Shown here: positions 27,198-36,045 of the stretch, in pieces | How positions within the stretch are numbered: position 1 is the first letter of the stretch | Layout of the letters: each line of letters starts with the position of its first letter | Translations under genes and position numbers: made by a program | Notes under the pieces: model-generated | What the model was told of the DNA's origin: nothing | Database searches by the model: none | The model's input: the letters and a program-made list of their open reading frames with translations, nothing else | NCBI GenBank assembly: GCA_017519865.1 | Contig: JAFWRQ010000022.1 | Coordinates: forward strand, 1-41,655 | From: Bacteroidales bacterium | Lineage (GTDB): Bacteria; Bacteroidota; Bacteroidia; Bacteroidales; UBA932 | DNA length: 41,655 bases | Reading direction: 5' to 3'

Positions 27198-30098
27198 ATG
27201 AAAAGAAGAATCATCCTGGTGATGGCGGCTTTCGCGCTGCTTCTCACCGCATGCGGTCCCAAGTACGAAACCGTCAAGGGAGACCCGCTCAAGACCAAGA
27301 TCTACACACTCGACAACGGCCTCAAGGTTTACATGAGCGTCAATAAGGAGCAGCCACGCATCCAGACCTACATCGCGGTACGCTCCGGAGGCCGTAACGA
27401 TCCTGCGGACAATACCGGACTCGCCCACTACCTCGAGCATCTGATGTTCAAGGGCAGCAAGGTCCTCGGCACCACCGACTACGAGGCAGAGGAACCCATC
27501 CTCAACCAGATCGAGGAACTTTATGAGGTGTACAGGACAAAGACCGACCCCGTCGAACGCAGGGCGATCTACCACGTCATAGACTCCCTCAGCTATGAGG
27601 CATCCAAGATATCCATCCCCAACGAGTACGACAAGTCCATGGCCATCATCGGAGCCATCGGCACGAATGCATACACTTCCAACGATGTGACCTGCTACAC
27701 CGAGGATATCCCTTCCAACCAGGTCGAGAACTGGGCGAAAGTGCAGTCCGACAGGTTCAAGAACATGGTTATCAGAGGTTTCCATACCGAACTTGAAGCC
27801 GTTTATGAGGAGTACAACATGTATCTGAACGACGATAGCGAGAACGCAATGATGGCGATCGACTCCGTGCTCTTCAAGAATCACCCCTACGGAACCCAGA
27901 CCGTCATCGGCACCTCCGACCACCTCAAGAACCCTTCCATCAAGGCCATCAAGAAGCAGAAAGCCACCTATTACGTCCCCAACAACTGCGCCATCTGCGT
28001 GGCCGGAGATTTCGACCCCGATGAGTTCGTCAAGATCGTAGAGAAGTACTTCGGAGACTGGGAGCCCAATCCTTCCCTCCCCGTATTCACCTGCGAGCCC
28101 GAGTCGCCCATCACCACCCCTGTCGTCAAGGACGTCTACGGCACCGAGGCTGAGTTCGTGATGCTCGCCTGGAGATATCCCGGCTCCGCCGACATCTTCG
28201 AGAGCGAGACTGCCGACATCGTATCCGCCGTCCTCAACAACCGCAAGGCCGGTATCATGGACATCGACCTCATCCAGCAGCAGAAAGTCCTCTCCGCCAG
28301 CGGCCAGGCGTACGCCCGCACCGATTACAGCGAGTTCCTTCTCCAGGGCTATCCCAAGCAGGGACAGACCCTCGAAGAGGTGCGCGACCTGCTCCTTGCC
28401 AGCGTCGCCAAGCTCCGTAGCGGCGACTTCGACGAAGAACTCGTGAAGGCTTCCATCGCCAACATGAAACTCTCACAGATGCGCGCGATGGAGCGCAACG
28501 CCAGCCGCGCAAGTTCCTTCGTCAACTCCTTTGTCGACGGACATGAGTGGAAAGACGAGGTGAACCAGCTCGACCGCCTCTCCAAGGTCACCAAGCAGGA
28601 CATCATCGACTGGGCCAACAAGTATCTCGGCGAGAACAGCTACGTAATTGCCTACAAACATGTCGGTACCAACCCGAAGAACGAGAAGATCGAGGCTCCG
28701 GAGATTACCCCCATCGTCACCAACCGTGACAAGCAGAGCGACTTCCTGACCGCTCTCCAGAACACCGAGGTCAAGCCCATCGAGCCTGTCTTCGTGGATT
28801 ACTCCAAGGACATGTCGGTCTTCAAGACACAGAACGGCATCGAGGTGCTTTACAAGCACAACGACATCAACGACATCGCACAGCTCCAGTTCCTCTTCGA
28901 CGAAGGTACCCTTACGGATCCCGCACTTCCGATCGCTGCCCAGTATGTCTCGATGCTCGGATCCGAGACCCGTACTGCAGAGCAGATCGCGACGGAGATG
29001 TACTCCCTGGCGAGCAGCAACTCTTTCCGCTCCGGCGTCAACCAGACCTCCTACTCCGTCTCCGGCCTCTCCGAGAATCTCGGCAAGGCGCTCGAGATCA
29101 TGGAGGACCTGATCGCCAACGCCAAGGCTGACGAAGGCGTCCTCGCCGAGCTCAAGGCCGACATGCTGCAGAGCCGCGCCGTGAACAAGATGACCCAGCG
29201 CAGCTGCAATTCCGCGCTGAACAACTACATCTATTACGGCCCCGACTATATCAGGCAAACCACGCTCACAAACGAGCAGCTGGCAGCCCTTACTTCGGAA
29301 GAACTGCTCGCCAAGGCCACCAACCTGCTGACCAAGCAGCATACCGTGCTCTATTACGGTCCTATGAGCGAGAACGAGGTCAGGAATCTCCTCGCCGAGT
29401 ACCACAACGTAGCAGGCGATCTCCAGCCCCTGGTGCGCAAGTATCCCCAGATGATGCTCACCCCCGAGGCCAAGGTCTTCATCGCCCCCTACGACGCCCG
29501 CCAGTTCAACTACATCCAGTATTCCGACCGTGGCGAGAAGTTCGTCCTCGAGGATGCCCCCGCCATCGAAGTGTTCAACGAGTATTTCGGAGGAGGCATG
29601 AACACCATCGTGTTCCAGGAGATGCGTGAGGCCAGGGCCCTGGCATACTCCGCAGGCGCCCTCCTGTCCGAGCCCGCCTTCAAGGATGACACTTACTCAT
29701 TCTATGCCCGTATCGGTTCGCAGAGCGACAAGCTTCGCGCAGCAGTCGAGGCCTTCGACGAGATCATCAACAACATGCCGGAATCCCAGAAGGCTTTCGA
29801 CATCTCTAAGTCCTCGCTTGAAGGAACACTCCGCACCCAGCGCACCACCGGAATGGCAGTGCTCAACAGCTACTTGAACGCCCGTGAACTCGGACTTACC
29901 GAGCCCACCAGCAAGTATATCTTCGAGCATCTGGACGGCATCACGCTGGACGATCTCAGCGCGACGCAGCGCAAGTGGATCAAGGACCGCACCTACGTGT
30001 ATGGACTCCTCGGCAACAAAGACCTGCTGGACATGGACTTCCTGCGCACGCTGGGTCCAGTCAAGGAGCTCACCCTCGAGGAGATCTTCGGATACTAG
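27198..30098 (+). CDS. M16-family zinc metallopeptidase lipoprotein
   Basis: A 966-residue pitrilysin/insulinase-type peptidase with two M16 halves. MKRRIILVMAAFALLLTAC has a lipobox (C19), so it is membrane anchored, facing the periplasm or the surface. The inverted zinc motif H77-Y-L-E80-H81 lies in GLAHYLEHLMFKGS, and ELEAVYEEYNMYLND near residue 200 supplies the downstream Glu ligand; the stretch between them is longer than in the classic motif because of an insertion. The C-terminal half (about 560-966) lacks the zinc motif, as is usual for the second half. It has its own promoter and its stop lies three bases from the stop of the convergent gene. A role in peptide breakdown is inferred. 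Confidence 0.93.
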   Translation: MKRRIILVMAAFALLLTACGPKYETVKGDPLKTKIYTLDNGLKVYMSVNKEQPRIQTYIAVRSGGRNDPADNTGLAHYLEHLMFKGSKVLGTTDYEAEEPILNQIEELYEVYRTKTDPVERRAIYHVIDSLSYEASKISIPNEYDKSMAIIGAIGTNAYTSNDVTCYTEDIPSNQVENWAKVQSDRFKNMVIRGFHTELEAVYEEYNMYLNDDSENAMMAIDSVLFKNHPYGTQTVIGTSDHLKNPSIKAIKKQKATYYVPNNCAICVAGDFDPDEFVKIVEKYFGDWEPNPSLPVFTCEPESPITTPVVKDVYGTEAEFVMLAWRYPGSADIFESETADIVSAVLNNRKAGIMDIDLIQQQKVLSASGQAYARTDYSEFLLQGYPKQGQTLEEVRDLLLASVAKLRSGDFDEELVKASIANMKLSQMRAMERNASRASSFVNSFVDGHEWKDEVNQLDRLSKVTKQDIIDWANKYLGENSYVIAYKHVGTNPKNEKIEAPEITPIVTNRDKQSDFLTALQNTEVKPIEPVFVDYSKDMSVFKTQNGIEVLYKHNDINDIAQLQFLFDEGTLTDPALPIAAQYVSMLGSETRTAEQIATEMYSLASSNSFRSGVNQTSYSVSGLSENLGKALEIMEDLIANAKADEGVLAELKADMLQSRAVNKMTQRSCNSALNNYIYYGPDYIRQTTLTNEQLAALTSEELLAKATNLLTKQHTVLYYGPMSENEVRNLLAEYHNVAGDLQPLVRKYPQMMLTPEAKVFIAPYDARQFNYIQYSDRGEKFVLEDAPAIEVFNEYFGGGMNTIVFQEMREARALAYSAGALLSEPAFKDDTYSFYARIGSQSDKLRAAVEAFDEIINNMPESQKAFDISKSSLEGTLRTQRTTGMAVLNSYLNARELGLTEPTSKYIFEHLDGITLDDLSATQRKWIKDRTYVYGLLGNKDLLDMDFLRTLGPVKELTLEEIFGY

Positions 30099-30101
30099 GC
30101 A

Positions 30102-31181
30102 TCACTCCTTGAAAGCGTATTCCGTGATGTTCTGAAGGCCGGGAATACCATAGTAGGCCTCCACTAAATCACCTTTCAGAAATATTTCGGTTCCCAGGAT
30201 ATCCGGGTTGTCCACAAGGTTGAGGGCATCCCGGATATCTCCTTTCTGCAGTTGTATGGACAGGCAGGAAGCCTTGTCGGTCACGGAGGAGCGGGATGCC
30301 AGCACAAGGTTGGTCCGCGACTTGAAGGGAGGAGTGAAGGAAGCGGATGATGAACTGAGGTCACCGCCCACGATGTATCCGCATACCCAGACATCCTCGG
30401 CTCCGGCCGCAGCCCTGGCCTGGCCGACGTTATATGCGCTTACCTTGTCTCCGCCCCGGCCGTCCTCCTGCCCGATTACATAATCCTCGACGGTCCAGAC
30501 ACGAGTTGTGTCCACGCTGACGCGTATACCCTGGCCGGTCGGTGCAGAACCTGGCTGAGGGGCTGAGACGTTAAGGACCAGGATCTCCTGGCTCTCGACC
30601 GCCCTCGTCAGAAGAACCTCATCCTTCCCTCCATCGCTGAGGACCAGCGAAACATTGCCCGGATTGAAATAGGCTATGCGTTTCTCGGAATAACTGTAGA
30701 GGAGCTTACCATCGTCGCTCCGGAGCAGGAGGGAACCGCCAGGATAAGAGGTCAGGAAATTCTGTGCGATGTTAAGTTTGACCCCGGCGTTCATCTGTCT
30801 GCAGATGAGTTCCACGCAGGTATCGCGCCCCGAAGACACCACTACGACCTGGCGGTCTCCGTACTGGGGCGCGGAAAACTTGGGTGCAGAGAACTCCTCC
30901 GACACGGCGAAGACCGTATAACTGCCGGACGGGACCGACAAGGCTTCGGGCGATTCGCCGTACTTGCCCTTGTAGAGTTCGACGCCTTTGGAGTCGAGGA
31001 TGGTAAGGATGAAATCGTTGGTGTCGGGGATGTCGTAGGCAGCACGGGTGCTCAGGAAGACATCTTCGGAAAAACGCAGGGAGAGACGCCCGTCGGGACG
31101 TTCGGGGATGAATGCCTCACAGGCCTGAAAGAGGCATAATGCGGCTGCGGAAGCGGCAGGGAAAATAGATGGGTGTTTCAT
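30102..31181 (-). CDS. DUF4493/DUF6359-like lipoprotein
   Basis: A 359-residue lipoprotein with C21 at the end of MKHPSIFPAASAAALCLFQAC. The N-terminal half (about 35-215), with TNDFILTILDSKG and the PSGSYTVFA strand, looks like the DUF4493 Ig-like domain of Bacteroidales surface proteins. The C-terminal part (about 240-359), with VWVCGYIVGG, CLSIQLQKGDIRDALNLVDNP and LKGDLVEAYYGIPGLQNITEY, matches the OB-fold-like DUF6359. Both names are from memory. The function is not known; a cell-surface location is likely. A TATCTTTG promoter box lies 24 bases upstream of the start. It converges with the peptidase gene with only three bases between stop codons. Confidence 0.82.
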   Translation of the reverse strand: MKHPSIFPAASAAALCLFQACEAFIPERPDGRLSLRFSEDVFLSTRAAYDIPDTNDFILTILDSKGVELYKGKYGESPEALSVPSGSYTVFAVSEEFSAPKFSAPQYGDRQVVVVSSGRDTCVELICRQMNAGVKLNIAQNFLTSYPGGSLLLRSDDGKLLYSYSEKRIAYFNPGNVSLVLSDGGKDEVLLTRAVESQEILVLNVSAPQPGSAPTGQGIRVSVDTTRVWTVEDYVIGQEDGRGGDKVSAYNVGQARAAAGAEDVWVCGYIVGGDLSSSSASFTPPFKSRTNLVLASRSSVTDKASCLSIQLQKGDIRDALNLVDNPDILGTEIFLKGDLVEAYYGIPGLQNITEYAFKE

Positions 31182-31204
31182 GTCATCATAGTTTTAAGTC
31201 CAGT

Positions 31205-31212
31205 CAAAGATA
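31205..31212 (-). promoter_or_regulatory. -7 box of the DUF4493-like lipoprotein gene
   Basis: Reads TATCTTTG on the minus strand, a full consensus match, 24 bases before the ATG at 31181. The -33 region has no TTTG. Confidence 0.6.
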
Positions 31213-31312
31213 GCGAGAATTATCCCCTGTCATCGATAATAAGATAAGAATCTGACAGGCGTGGAAGAATTGATATGGTCCAGGTGTTTTTTTAAGACAT
31301 TTAAAATTTTCA

Positions 31313-31342
31313 CGGGGCAATCGCATCACTGCGACCGCCCCG
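31313..31342 (+). promoter_or_regulatory. Leader-like hairpin upstream of an AT-rich stretch
   Basis: CGGGGC pairs with GCCCCG and, inside, CGCA pairs with TGCG around a 4-base loop, with a 3x3 internal loop. It is followed by TTAACCTAAACTTAAACT and an ATG at 31365. From memory this arrangement resembles leaders of SusC/RagA-type genes in Bacteroidales, but no such gene follows. No T-tract follows, so it is not a normal terminator. Confidence 0.35.
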
Positions 31343-31364
31343 CTACTTAACCTAAACTTAAACT

Positions 31365-31523
31365 ATGAAAAACTTCGATACAAAAATAATCATTCGTTTT
31401 GTATTCACAATGATTTTTCAAAAAAAATATCAATTTTTTATCTCAATATTGTCAATTTCGATATACAGAAGTGATATTGATATGCCTGAAAGTTTATGTA
31501 CAAATAATCCGGAGATGGATTAA
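31365..31523 (+). other. Possible small ORF or remnant gene start, 52 codons
   Basis: An open frame starts MKNFDTKIIIRFVFTMIF and ends at TAA (31521-31523). It is much richer in A+T than the surrounding genes and has no recognisable domain; the first 30 residues are hydrophobic. It follows a leader-like hairpin, so it could be the decayed start of a lost gene, a small membrane peptide, or chance. The rest of the gap 31182-31612 holds promoter elements and two hairpins and nothing else I can support. Confidence 0.2.
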
Positions 31524-31557
31524 ACCTTCGCCAGGAGCATTTGTCTAATAACAGTCA

Positions 31558-31573
31558 CCCTCCTTATGGAGGG
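31558..31573 (+). repeat. Hairpin CCCTCC-TTAT-GGAGGG in a 5' leader
   Basis: A perfect 6-bp stem lies 40 bases upstream of the Met-rich protein gene (31613). No T-tract follows directly. It may be part of the mRNA leader or stop weak upstream transcription. Confidence 0.4.
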
Positions 31574-31612
31574 AGTCCGAGAAAAAAACAATAACATTAA
31601 ATCCAACAAATC

Positions 31613-32002
31613 ATGAAGAAGTTTTTGATGATTCTCATGTCTGCCGCGATGATGCTCTTCGCCGGAATGTCCACGGCAAATGCCCAGGGTCCCGGCGGCG
31701 GATTCAATTTCGATCCCGACGAGATGGTCAAGATGCGCGTCGACCAGATGAAGCAGTCCCTCAAGCTGAATGACAGCCAGGTCAAGAAACTCACCGACCT
31801 GTTCAAGAAGCAGAACGAAGAGATGGCCAAGATGTTCCAGGGAGGCGGCATGCCCGACATGAGCAAGATGCAGGAGAACATGAAGAAGCAGGACGAGGAG
31901 ATCAAGAAGATCCTCACTGCCGACCAGTACAAGGCCTATCAGGAAGAGCAGAAGAAGATGATGGAGCAGTTCGGAGGCGGAGGCGGCTTCGGCGGCTTCT
32001 AA
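31613..32002 (+). CDS. Small Met/Lys-rich periplasmic protein (Spy/DUF4890-like)
   Basis: A 129-residue exported protein with signal peptide MKKFLMILMSAAMMLFAGMSTANAQ. The mature part is helical and rich in Met, Lys and Gln (residues about 35-118, with LNDSQVKKLTDLFKKQNEEM and LTADQYKAYQEEQKKM) and ends in a Gly/Phe tail. The LT-x-x-Q pattern resembles LTxxQ-type periplasmic proteins (Spy/CpxP) and DUF4890 proteins of Bacteroidetes, which may act as envelope chaperones or stress sensors. The function is inferred only from this resemblance. It stands alone, with a strong terminator after it. Confidence 0.82.
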   Translation: MKKFLMILMSAAMMLFAGMSTANAQGPGGGFNFDPDEMVKMRVDQMKQSLKLNDSQVKKLTDLFKKQNEEMAKMFQGGGMPDMSKMQENMKKQDEEIKKILTADQYKAYQEEQKKMMEQFGGGGGFGGF

Positions 32003-32036
32003 TCCACCATTTTCTAATAGAAAGCCTTAGAGACTT

Positions 32037-32066
32037 CCCCGGAAACCATCGTTTTCGGGGATTTTT
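32037..32066 (+). terminator. Terminator after the small periplasmic protein gene
   Basis: CCCCGGAAAC pairs with GTTTTCGGGG (10 bp, one G-T pair) around a 4-base loop and is followed by ATTTTT, 34 bases past the stop codon. Confidence 0.85.
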
Positions 32067-32072
32067 GTATTC

Positions 32073-32108
32073 TTTTTGTGGGATTCCCGGGAAAAATGGA
32101 TAACTTCG
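32073..32108 (+). promoter_or_regulatory. Probable promoter of the BamA-like protein gene
   Basis: TTTTTG (32073-32078) and TAACTTCG (32101-32108) are 22 bases apart and resemble the -33 and -7 boxes; the -7 has C in place of one T. The ATG is at 32136. Confidence 0.4.
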
Positions 32109-32135
32109 TGGAGATTTGACCGTCCGTAACGAAAC

Positions 32136-33407
32136 ATGAAGAAGGCCCTTGCCGCGATAACCCTGCTCCTCCTGTCCTTAGCTGCTCCCGCCCAGGACAA
32201 AGTGAAGCACGGATTCAATTCCGTACCATATCCTGTGGTCGGTTACAGCGACGACCTAGGCATCCAGTACGGCATCAATTATACCCTTTTCGACTATGGT
32301 GACGGTTCCATCTTCCCCAACTACAGGCACAAAGCCGTCGTAGAACTGTCACGATATACCCGCGGACAGACCGGCCTGAAACTCACATACCAGTCCGCTT
32401 ATCTTATCCCCGGCATCCGCGTTTCAGCCGCCCTTGCATACAACATGAACCCCATGTATCATTTCTACGGGTTCAACGGCTCTGCAACGCCTTTCAACCG
32501 TGCCCTGGACCGAAAGGGCGGAGTGGCATTTTACGATTTCGACAGGAAATTCATCCGTGCCGTGACGAATTTCCAAGGTCCGATCGTAAACGGACTGGAC
32601 TGGGCTGCGGGAGTCAATTTCCTGTCCTACCGCATCGACCGGTTGAACCCCAAGTACGGATACGACCCTGACAACTCGCTCTACAACCGCTACGTCGAGA
32701 CCGGCGTCATACGTCCTGACGAAGCGGAAGGAGGAAACGTCCTGGAGTTCAATGCCGGACTCGTCTGCGATACGCGCAACGCCACGACCATCCCCTCCAA
32801 AGGTATCTGGTCGGAACTGTATTTCACGGTCGCTCCGGACGTGTTCCGCACCGGTCACGACTATACCAGGCTCAGCGCCCATTTCCGCCATTATGTAGGG
32901 ATAGTCGACAACGACCGGCTGACCTTCGCCTATCATCTTGCCTATCAGGGCATCATCAGCGGAGACCCTCCGTTCTATGTGCTGCAGAACATCACTTCGC
33001 TTATCGTCAACAGGACCGTGAACGAAGGTCTCGGCAACAAGAATACCATCCGCGGTACGCTTTACAACCGCTTCATAGGCAAGGGCTATGTCTGGGCCAA
33101 TTTCGAAACCCGTGTCAAACTCTTCAACTTCACCCTGCCGACGCATCTCTTCAGCCTTCAGAACCAGTCTTTCTACATAGCCGCCAATCCTTTCTTCGAC
33201 TGTGGCGCCATAGTATCCCCTTACCGCCTCAATGCCGCCAGGGGGAGCCAGGCATACAAGGATGCGACGAAGTTCCACGGGAGCTACGGCGCAGGCCTGA
33301 AACTGGTCATGAACCGCAACTTCGTCATGTCCGTCGAGGTAGCCCGTCCATTGAACCGTGACGACGGTCATTTCGGACTCATAATGGGCTCCAACTATCT
33401 GTTCTAA
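32136..33407 (+). CDS. Outer-membrane beta-barrel protein, BamA/Omp85-like without POTRA domains
   Basis: A 423-residue outer-membrane protein with signal peptide MKKALAAITLLLLSLAAPAQ. The mature chain starts directly with amphipathic strands and has no POTRA-type region. It shows the surface-antigen features of the Omp85 barrel: a DTRNATTIPSKGIWSELYF motif (about 225-245), an RGTLYNRFIGKGYVWANFETR motif near 310-335 (the conserved lid/RGF region) and a C-terminal strand ending in YLF. The role is uncertain: such short barrels in Bacteroidetes may export or anchor surface proteins. It stands in its own transcription unit and converges with uvrD, six bases apart. Confidence 0.82.
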   Translation: MKKALAAITLLLLSLAAPAQDKVKHGFNSVPYPVVGYSDDLGIQYGINYTLFDYGDGSIFPNYRHKAVVELSRYTRGQTGLKLTYQSAYLIPGIRVSAALAYNMNPMYHFYGFNGSATPFNRALDRKGGVAFYDFDRKFIRAVTNFQGPIVNGLDWAAGVNFLSYRIDRLNPKYGYDPDNSLYNRYVETGVIRPDEAEGGNVLEFNAGLVCDTRNATTIPSKGIWSELYFTVAPDVFRTGHDYTRLSAHFRHYVGIVDNDRLTFAYHLAYQGIISGDPPFYVLQNITSLIVNRTVNEGLGNKNTIRGTLYNRFIGKGYVWANFETRVKLFNFTLPTHLFSLQNQSFYIAANPFFDCGAIVSPYRLNAARGSQAYKDATKFHGSYGAGLKLVMNRNFVMSVEVARPLNRDDGHFGLIMGSNYLF

Positions 33408-33413
33408 AAGGGA

Positions 33414-35972
33414 TTATTTCTGCTCCGGACGCATCTTCGCATACTTGAGCAGTATGGTTTTCGGCTCCGGATAATCGTCGAAAGCTATCTTTGCCTTTAA
33501 CTCCGGAAAACTTCCGGTGATGTCCAGGATGCGTCCCGGACCGAAACGGTTGTGCTCGATGCGCTGCCCCACGCTGAAATCACGCATGGGCGAGGGCACG
33601 AACGTGGACTCGTCGTAGCGCGGCGCCGCCTGGGCAGGCGCAGACGGCCGAAAGGCCGGTCGCGGCGAAGACTGCGGCACAGCCGGGCGTGCCGCCGGAC
33701 GAGCCTCGGGGCGCTTGAAGTACGTCACACCCGAAGAGCGTCCGTACGACGACGGCCCGCGCTGGACGCCACCGCGCCCGAAGCGCGATCCGAAGCCGCC
33801 GAAACCATAGTCGTCACCGTCATCGGAATCTTCTTCGAAGGCATTGTCCTTCAGAGGATTGGCTATATACTTCGGATCGATCTCGCGGATGAAACGGCTC
33901 GGTGCATTGGACTCGTGGCGGCCGTTACGCATCCGCGTGGCGGCGAATGATATCCCGACTGCTTTCTTGGCCCTTGTCATGGCCACGTAGAAAAGCCGCC
34001 TCTCCTCCTCTATGTCTGACGGAGAGGCCAGCATGCCGCCGCTCGGGAAGAGGTTTTCCTCCATTCCGGCGATGTAGACATAAGGGAACTCCAGTCCTTT
34101 TGCGGAATGCACGGTCATCAGGGCGACCTTGTTGTTTGTGTCCTCCTCGTCCGTCAGGTCGACACTGCTCAGCAGCGAGATATTCTCCAGGAACTCCCCC
34201 AGAGTGACGACAGGAGGCTCATTGTCGAGGGTACTACCCCCCGAAACGTCCTTTGGACCCCCCCCAAGCGAGCTTGGGTCCCCCCCTCTTACGATGCCGA
34301 GGGTGGCACGGTTTCCGGGGGCAGTACCCTCGTCCAATGTCGCCTCCTGCTCCGCGAGGTACTCGTTCTGGCGGTCCTCTACGAACTGGGCGACGCTGTT
34401 GATGAGTTCTTCGACATTGGCCGTGCGGGACATGCCCTCGACAGAGGTGTCGGCCTTGAAGAAGGCATACAGCCCGGAATCGTCGGCAATCTTCTGCGCA
34501 AGGACAAGGGCGTCGGTGGATGCGGCCTTGGAGGCCAGATTGTCAATCATGCCGCAGAAAGCGCGTAGTTTGACGATTGCGGCATTCTTCAGGCCATGCT
34601 CCGGCAGGTCCTGGACAAAAACCGCCCTGAAGAGCGATACACCGTGGGCGCGCGCTGCCGTGCCAAGCGCCTCCATCGTGGTGTCACCGATCCCGCGCGC
34701 GGGCTTGTTGACCGCACGCTTGAACGACTCGTCGTCGTGGGGATTGACCACCAGCTTGAAATACGCCATCATATCCTTGATCTCGGCCCGCTCGAAGAAG
34801 GAGTTGCCGGAATAGATCATGTAGGGGATGTTTCGCCGGCGGAGCGCCTCTTCGATGGCGCGCGACTGGGAATTGGTCCTGTACAGCACGGCAAAGTCCT
34901 GATACTGTGCCCTTTCCTCACGCATCCTGTCAAGGATGCCGCTGGTGATGAGCACGGCCTCCTCCTGCTCGGTGTAAGACTTGACCAGGCGGATCTTCTC
35001 GCCGGCGTCCCCAACGGCATAACACTCCTTGGGGATACGGTTCTCGTTCTTGGCTATCAAGGAATTGGCTGCCTCCACGATGACTTTGGTGGAGCGGTAG
35101 TTGCGTTCGAGCCGGAAGACGTTACACTCGGGGTAGTCCTTACGGAAATTGAGGATGTTCTCTATCTTAGCCCCGCGGAAAGCATAGATCGACTGCGAGT
35201 CGTCCCCCACCACGCAGACGTTCCTATGGAACTGCCCGAGGCGGTTGAGAATGAGGTACTGTGCGAAGTTTGTATCCTGATACTCATCCACCAGGATATA
35301 TGAGAAACGCCCCGCGATGTCCTCCAGGGCCTCGCGGTTGTCCCGGAGAAGGATGTTCATATTGACGAGGATATCGTCGAAGTCCATCACGCCGGACTCC
35401 TTGCAACGCCGGGCATACAGGGTGAATATATCGCAGATCCGCGGTTTCTTGGCGCGGGTGTCGTTCATCACGACTGTGGGATTGGACCGGTACTTCTCGG
35501 CCGTGACGAGGTTGTTCTTGGCCATGGATATGCGGCTCAGGACCTCCTTGGGCTTATAGAGCTTGTCATCGAGGCCTAACTCCTTGATACAGGCCTTGAC
35601 GGCACTGACGGAGTCGGAAGCGTCGTAGATGGTGAATGAGGAGGGATAGCCCAGGAAACCGGCGTACTCCCTGAGGAAGCGTACGAATACGGAGTGGAAC
35701 GTGCCCATATACAGCCTGCGGGCCTTTCTCTCCCCCACCATCATCGCTATGCGCTCCTTCATCTCCCCCGCGGCTTTCTTGGTGAATGTCAGCGCGAGGA
35801 TGCGGTCCGGCTCGCAGCCCTGCTCAAGGATATGGGCGATCCTGCAGGTCAATACCCTGGTCTTGCCCGAGCCTGCACCTGCAACGATCAGCACCGGTCC
35901 CTCCACACAGGCTACAGCTTTCCTCTGCTCACTGTTCAGCCCCTCGAAAATAGCATTCACTTTGTTCTCCAT
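33414..35972 (-). CDS. UvrD/PcrA-type DNA helicase with a palindromic insertion
   Basis: A superfamily 1A 3'-5' helicase of 852 residues, for DNA repair and replication-fork upkeep. Motifs: Walker A AGAGSGKT (about 32-39), VDEYQDTN, GDDSQSIYAFRGA, RNYRSTKVI, MTVHSAKGLEFPYVYIAGMEENLFPSGG, and EEERRLFYVAMTRAKK. The C-terminal end (about 790-852, VGQRIEHNRFGPGRILDI) is the PcrA-type Tudor-like domain. Residues about 541-588 are an extra Gly/Pro-rich segment encoded by an imperfect palindrome (34210-34350), in frame and just before the VTLGEFLENISLL segment. The start at 35972 (MENKVNAI) is chosen over 36011 because helicase homology begins there. It is divergent from nqrA. Confidence 0.93.
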   Translation of the reverse strand: MENKVNAIFEGLNSEQRKAVACVEGPVLIVAGAGSGKTRVLTCRIAHILEQGCEPDRILALTFTKKAAGEMKERIAMMVGERKARRLYMGTFHSVFVRFLREYAGFLGYPSSFTIYDASDSVSAVKACIKELGLDDKLYKPKEVLSRISMAKNNLVTAEKYRSNPTVVMNDTRAKKPRICDIFTLYARRCKESGVMDFDDILVNMNILLRDNREALEDIAGRFSYILVDEYQDTNFAQYLILNRLGQFHRNVCVVGDDSQSIYAFRGAKIENILNFRKDYPECNVFRLERNYRSTKVIVEAANSLIAKNENRIPKECYAVGDAGEKIRLVKSYTEQEEAVLITSGILDRMREERAQYQDFAVLYRTNSQSRAIEEALRRRNIPYMIYSGNSFFERAEIKDMMAYFKLVVNPHDDESFKRAVNKPARGIGDTTMEALGTAARAHGVSLFRAVFVQDLPEHGLKNAAIVKLRAFCGMIDNLASKAASTDALVLAQKIADDSGLYAFFKADTSVEGMSRTANVEELINSVAQFVEDRQNEYLAEQEATLDEGTAPGNRATLGIVRGGDPSSLGGGPKDVSGGSTLDNEPPVVTLGEFLENISLLSSVDLTDEEDTNNKVALMTVHSAKGLEFPYVYIAGMEENLFPSGGMLASPSDIEEERRLFYVAMTRAKKAVGISFAATRMRNGRHESNAPSRFIREIDPKYIANPLKDNAFEEDSDDGDDYGFGGFGSRFGRGGVQRGPSSYGRSSGVTYFKRPEARPAARPAVPQSSPRPAFRPSAPAQAAPRYDESTFVPSPMRDFSVGQRIEHNRFGPGRILDITGSFPELKAKIAFDDYPEPKTILLKYAKMRPEQK
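34210..34350. repeat. Imperfect palindromic element inserted in frame in uvrD
   Basis: The arms 34226-34248 and 34310-34332 are inverted copies with only 3 mismatches in 23 bases (they share CGAGGGTACT and CCCCC). The symmetry continues outward: CAGGAGGC on the left (34211-34218) and GCCTCCTG (34342-34349) on the right, with ATTG and CAAT blocks between. A smaller perfect hairpin CCCAAGC-GA-GCTTGGG (34263-34278) lies inside. In the protein it adds about 45 residues rich in Gly, Pro, Asp and Ser between conserved helicase segments. It looks like a small palindromic mobile element (MITE-like or intragenic palindrome). No clear target duplication is seen. Confidence 0.65.
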
Positions 35973-35980
35973 ATTTACCG

Positions 35981-35988
35981 CAAAATTA
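35981..35988 (-). promoter_or_regulatory. -7 box of uvrD
   Basis: Reads TAATTTTG on the minus strand, a consensus match whose inner edge is only 8 bases from the uvrD ATG (35972). The message would have almost no leader, or another promoter is used. Confidence 0.4.
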
Positions 35989-36000
35989 CTAAAAAATACG

Positions 36001-36008
36001 TATCTTCG
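36001..36008 (+). promoter_or_regulatory. Probable -7 box of the nqr operon
   Basis: TATCTTCG followed by CA is one base off the TAnnTTTG consensus. It lies 37 bases before the nqrA ATG at 36046. No TTTG is found at -33. Confidence 0.45.
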
Positions 36009-36045
36009 CACGGCAATTTGTAAATATCCAAATTACTTATCCATA

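Noticed and set aside
35701-36045. An upstream extension of nqrA giving a 563-residue protein
   Set aside because: The extension is read opposite uvrD and has no NqrA homology; the normal NqrA start is at 36046.
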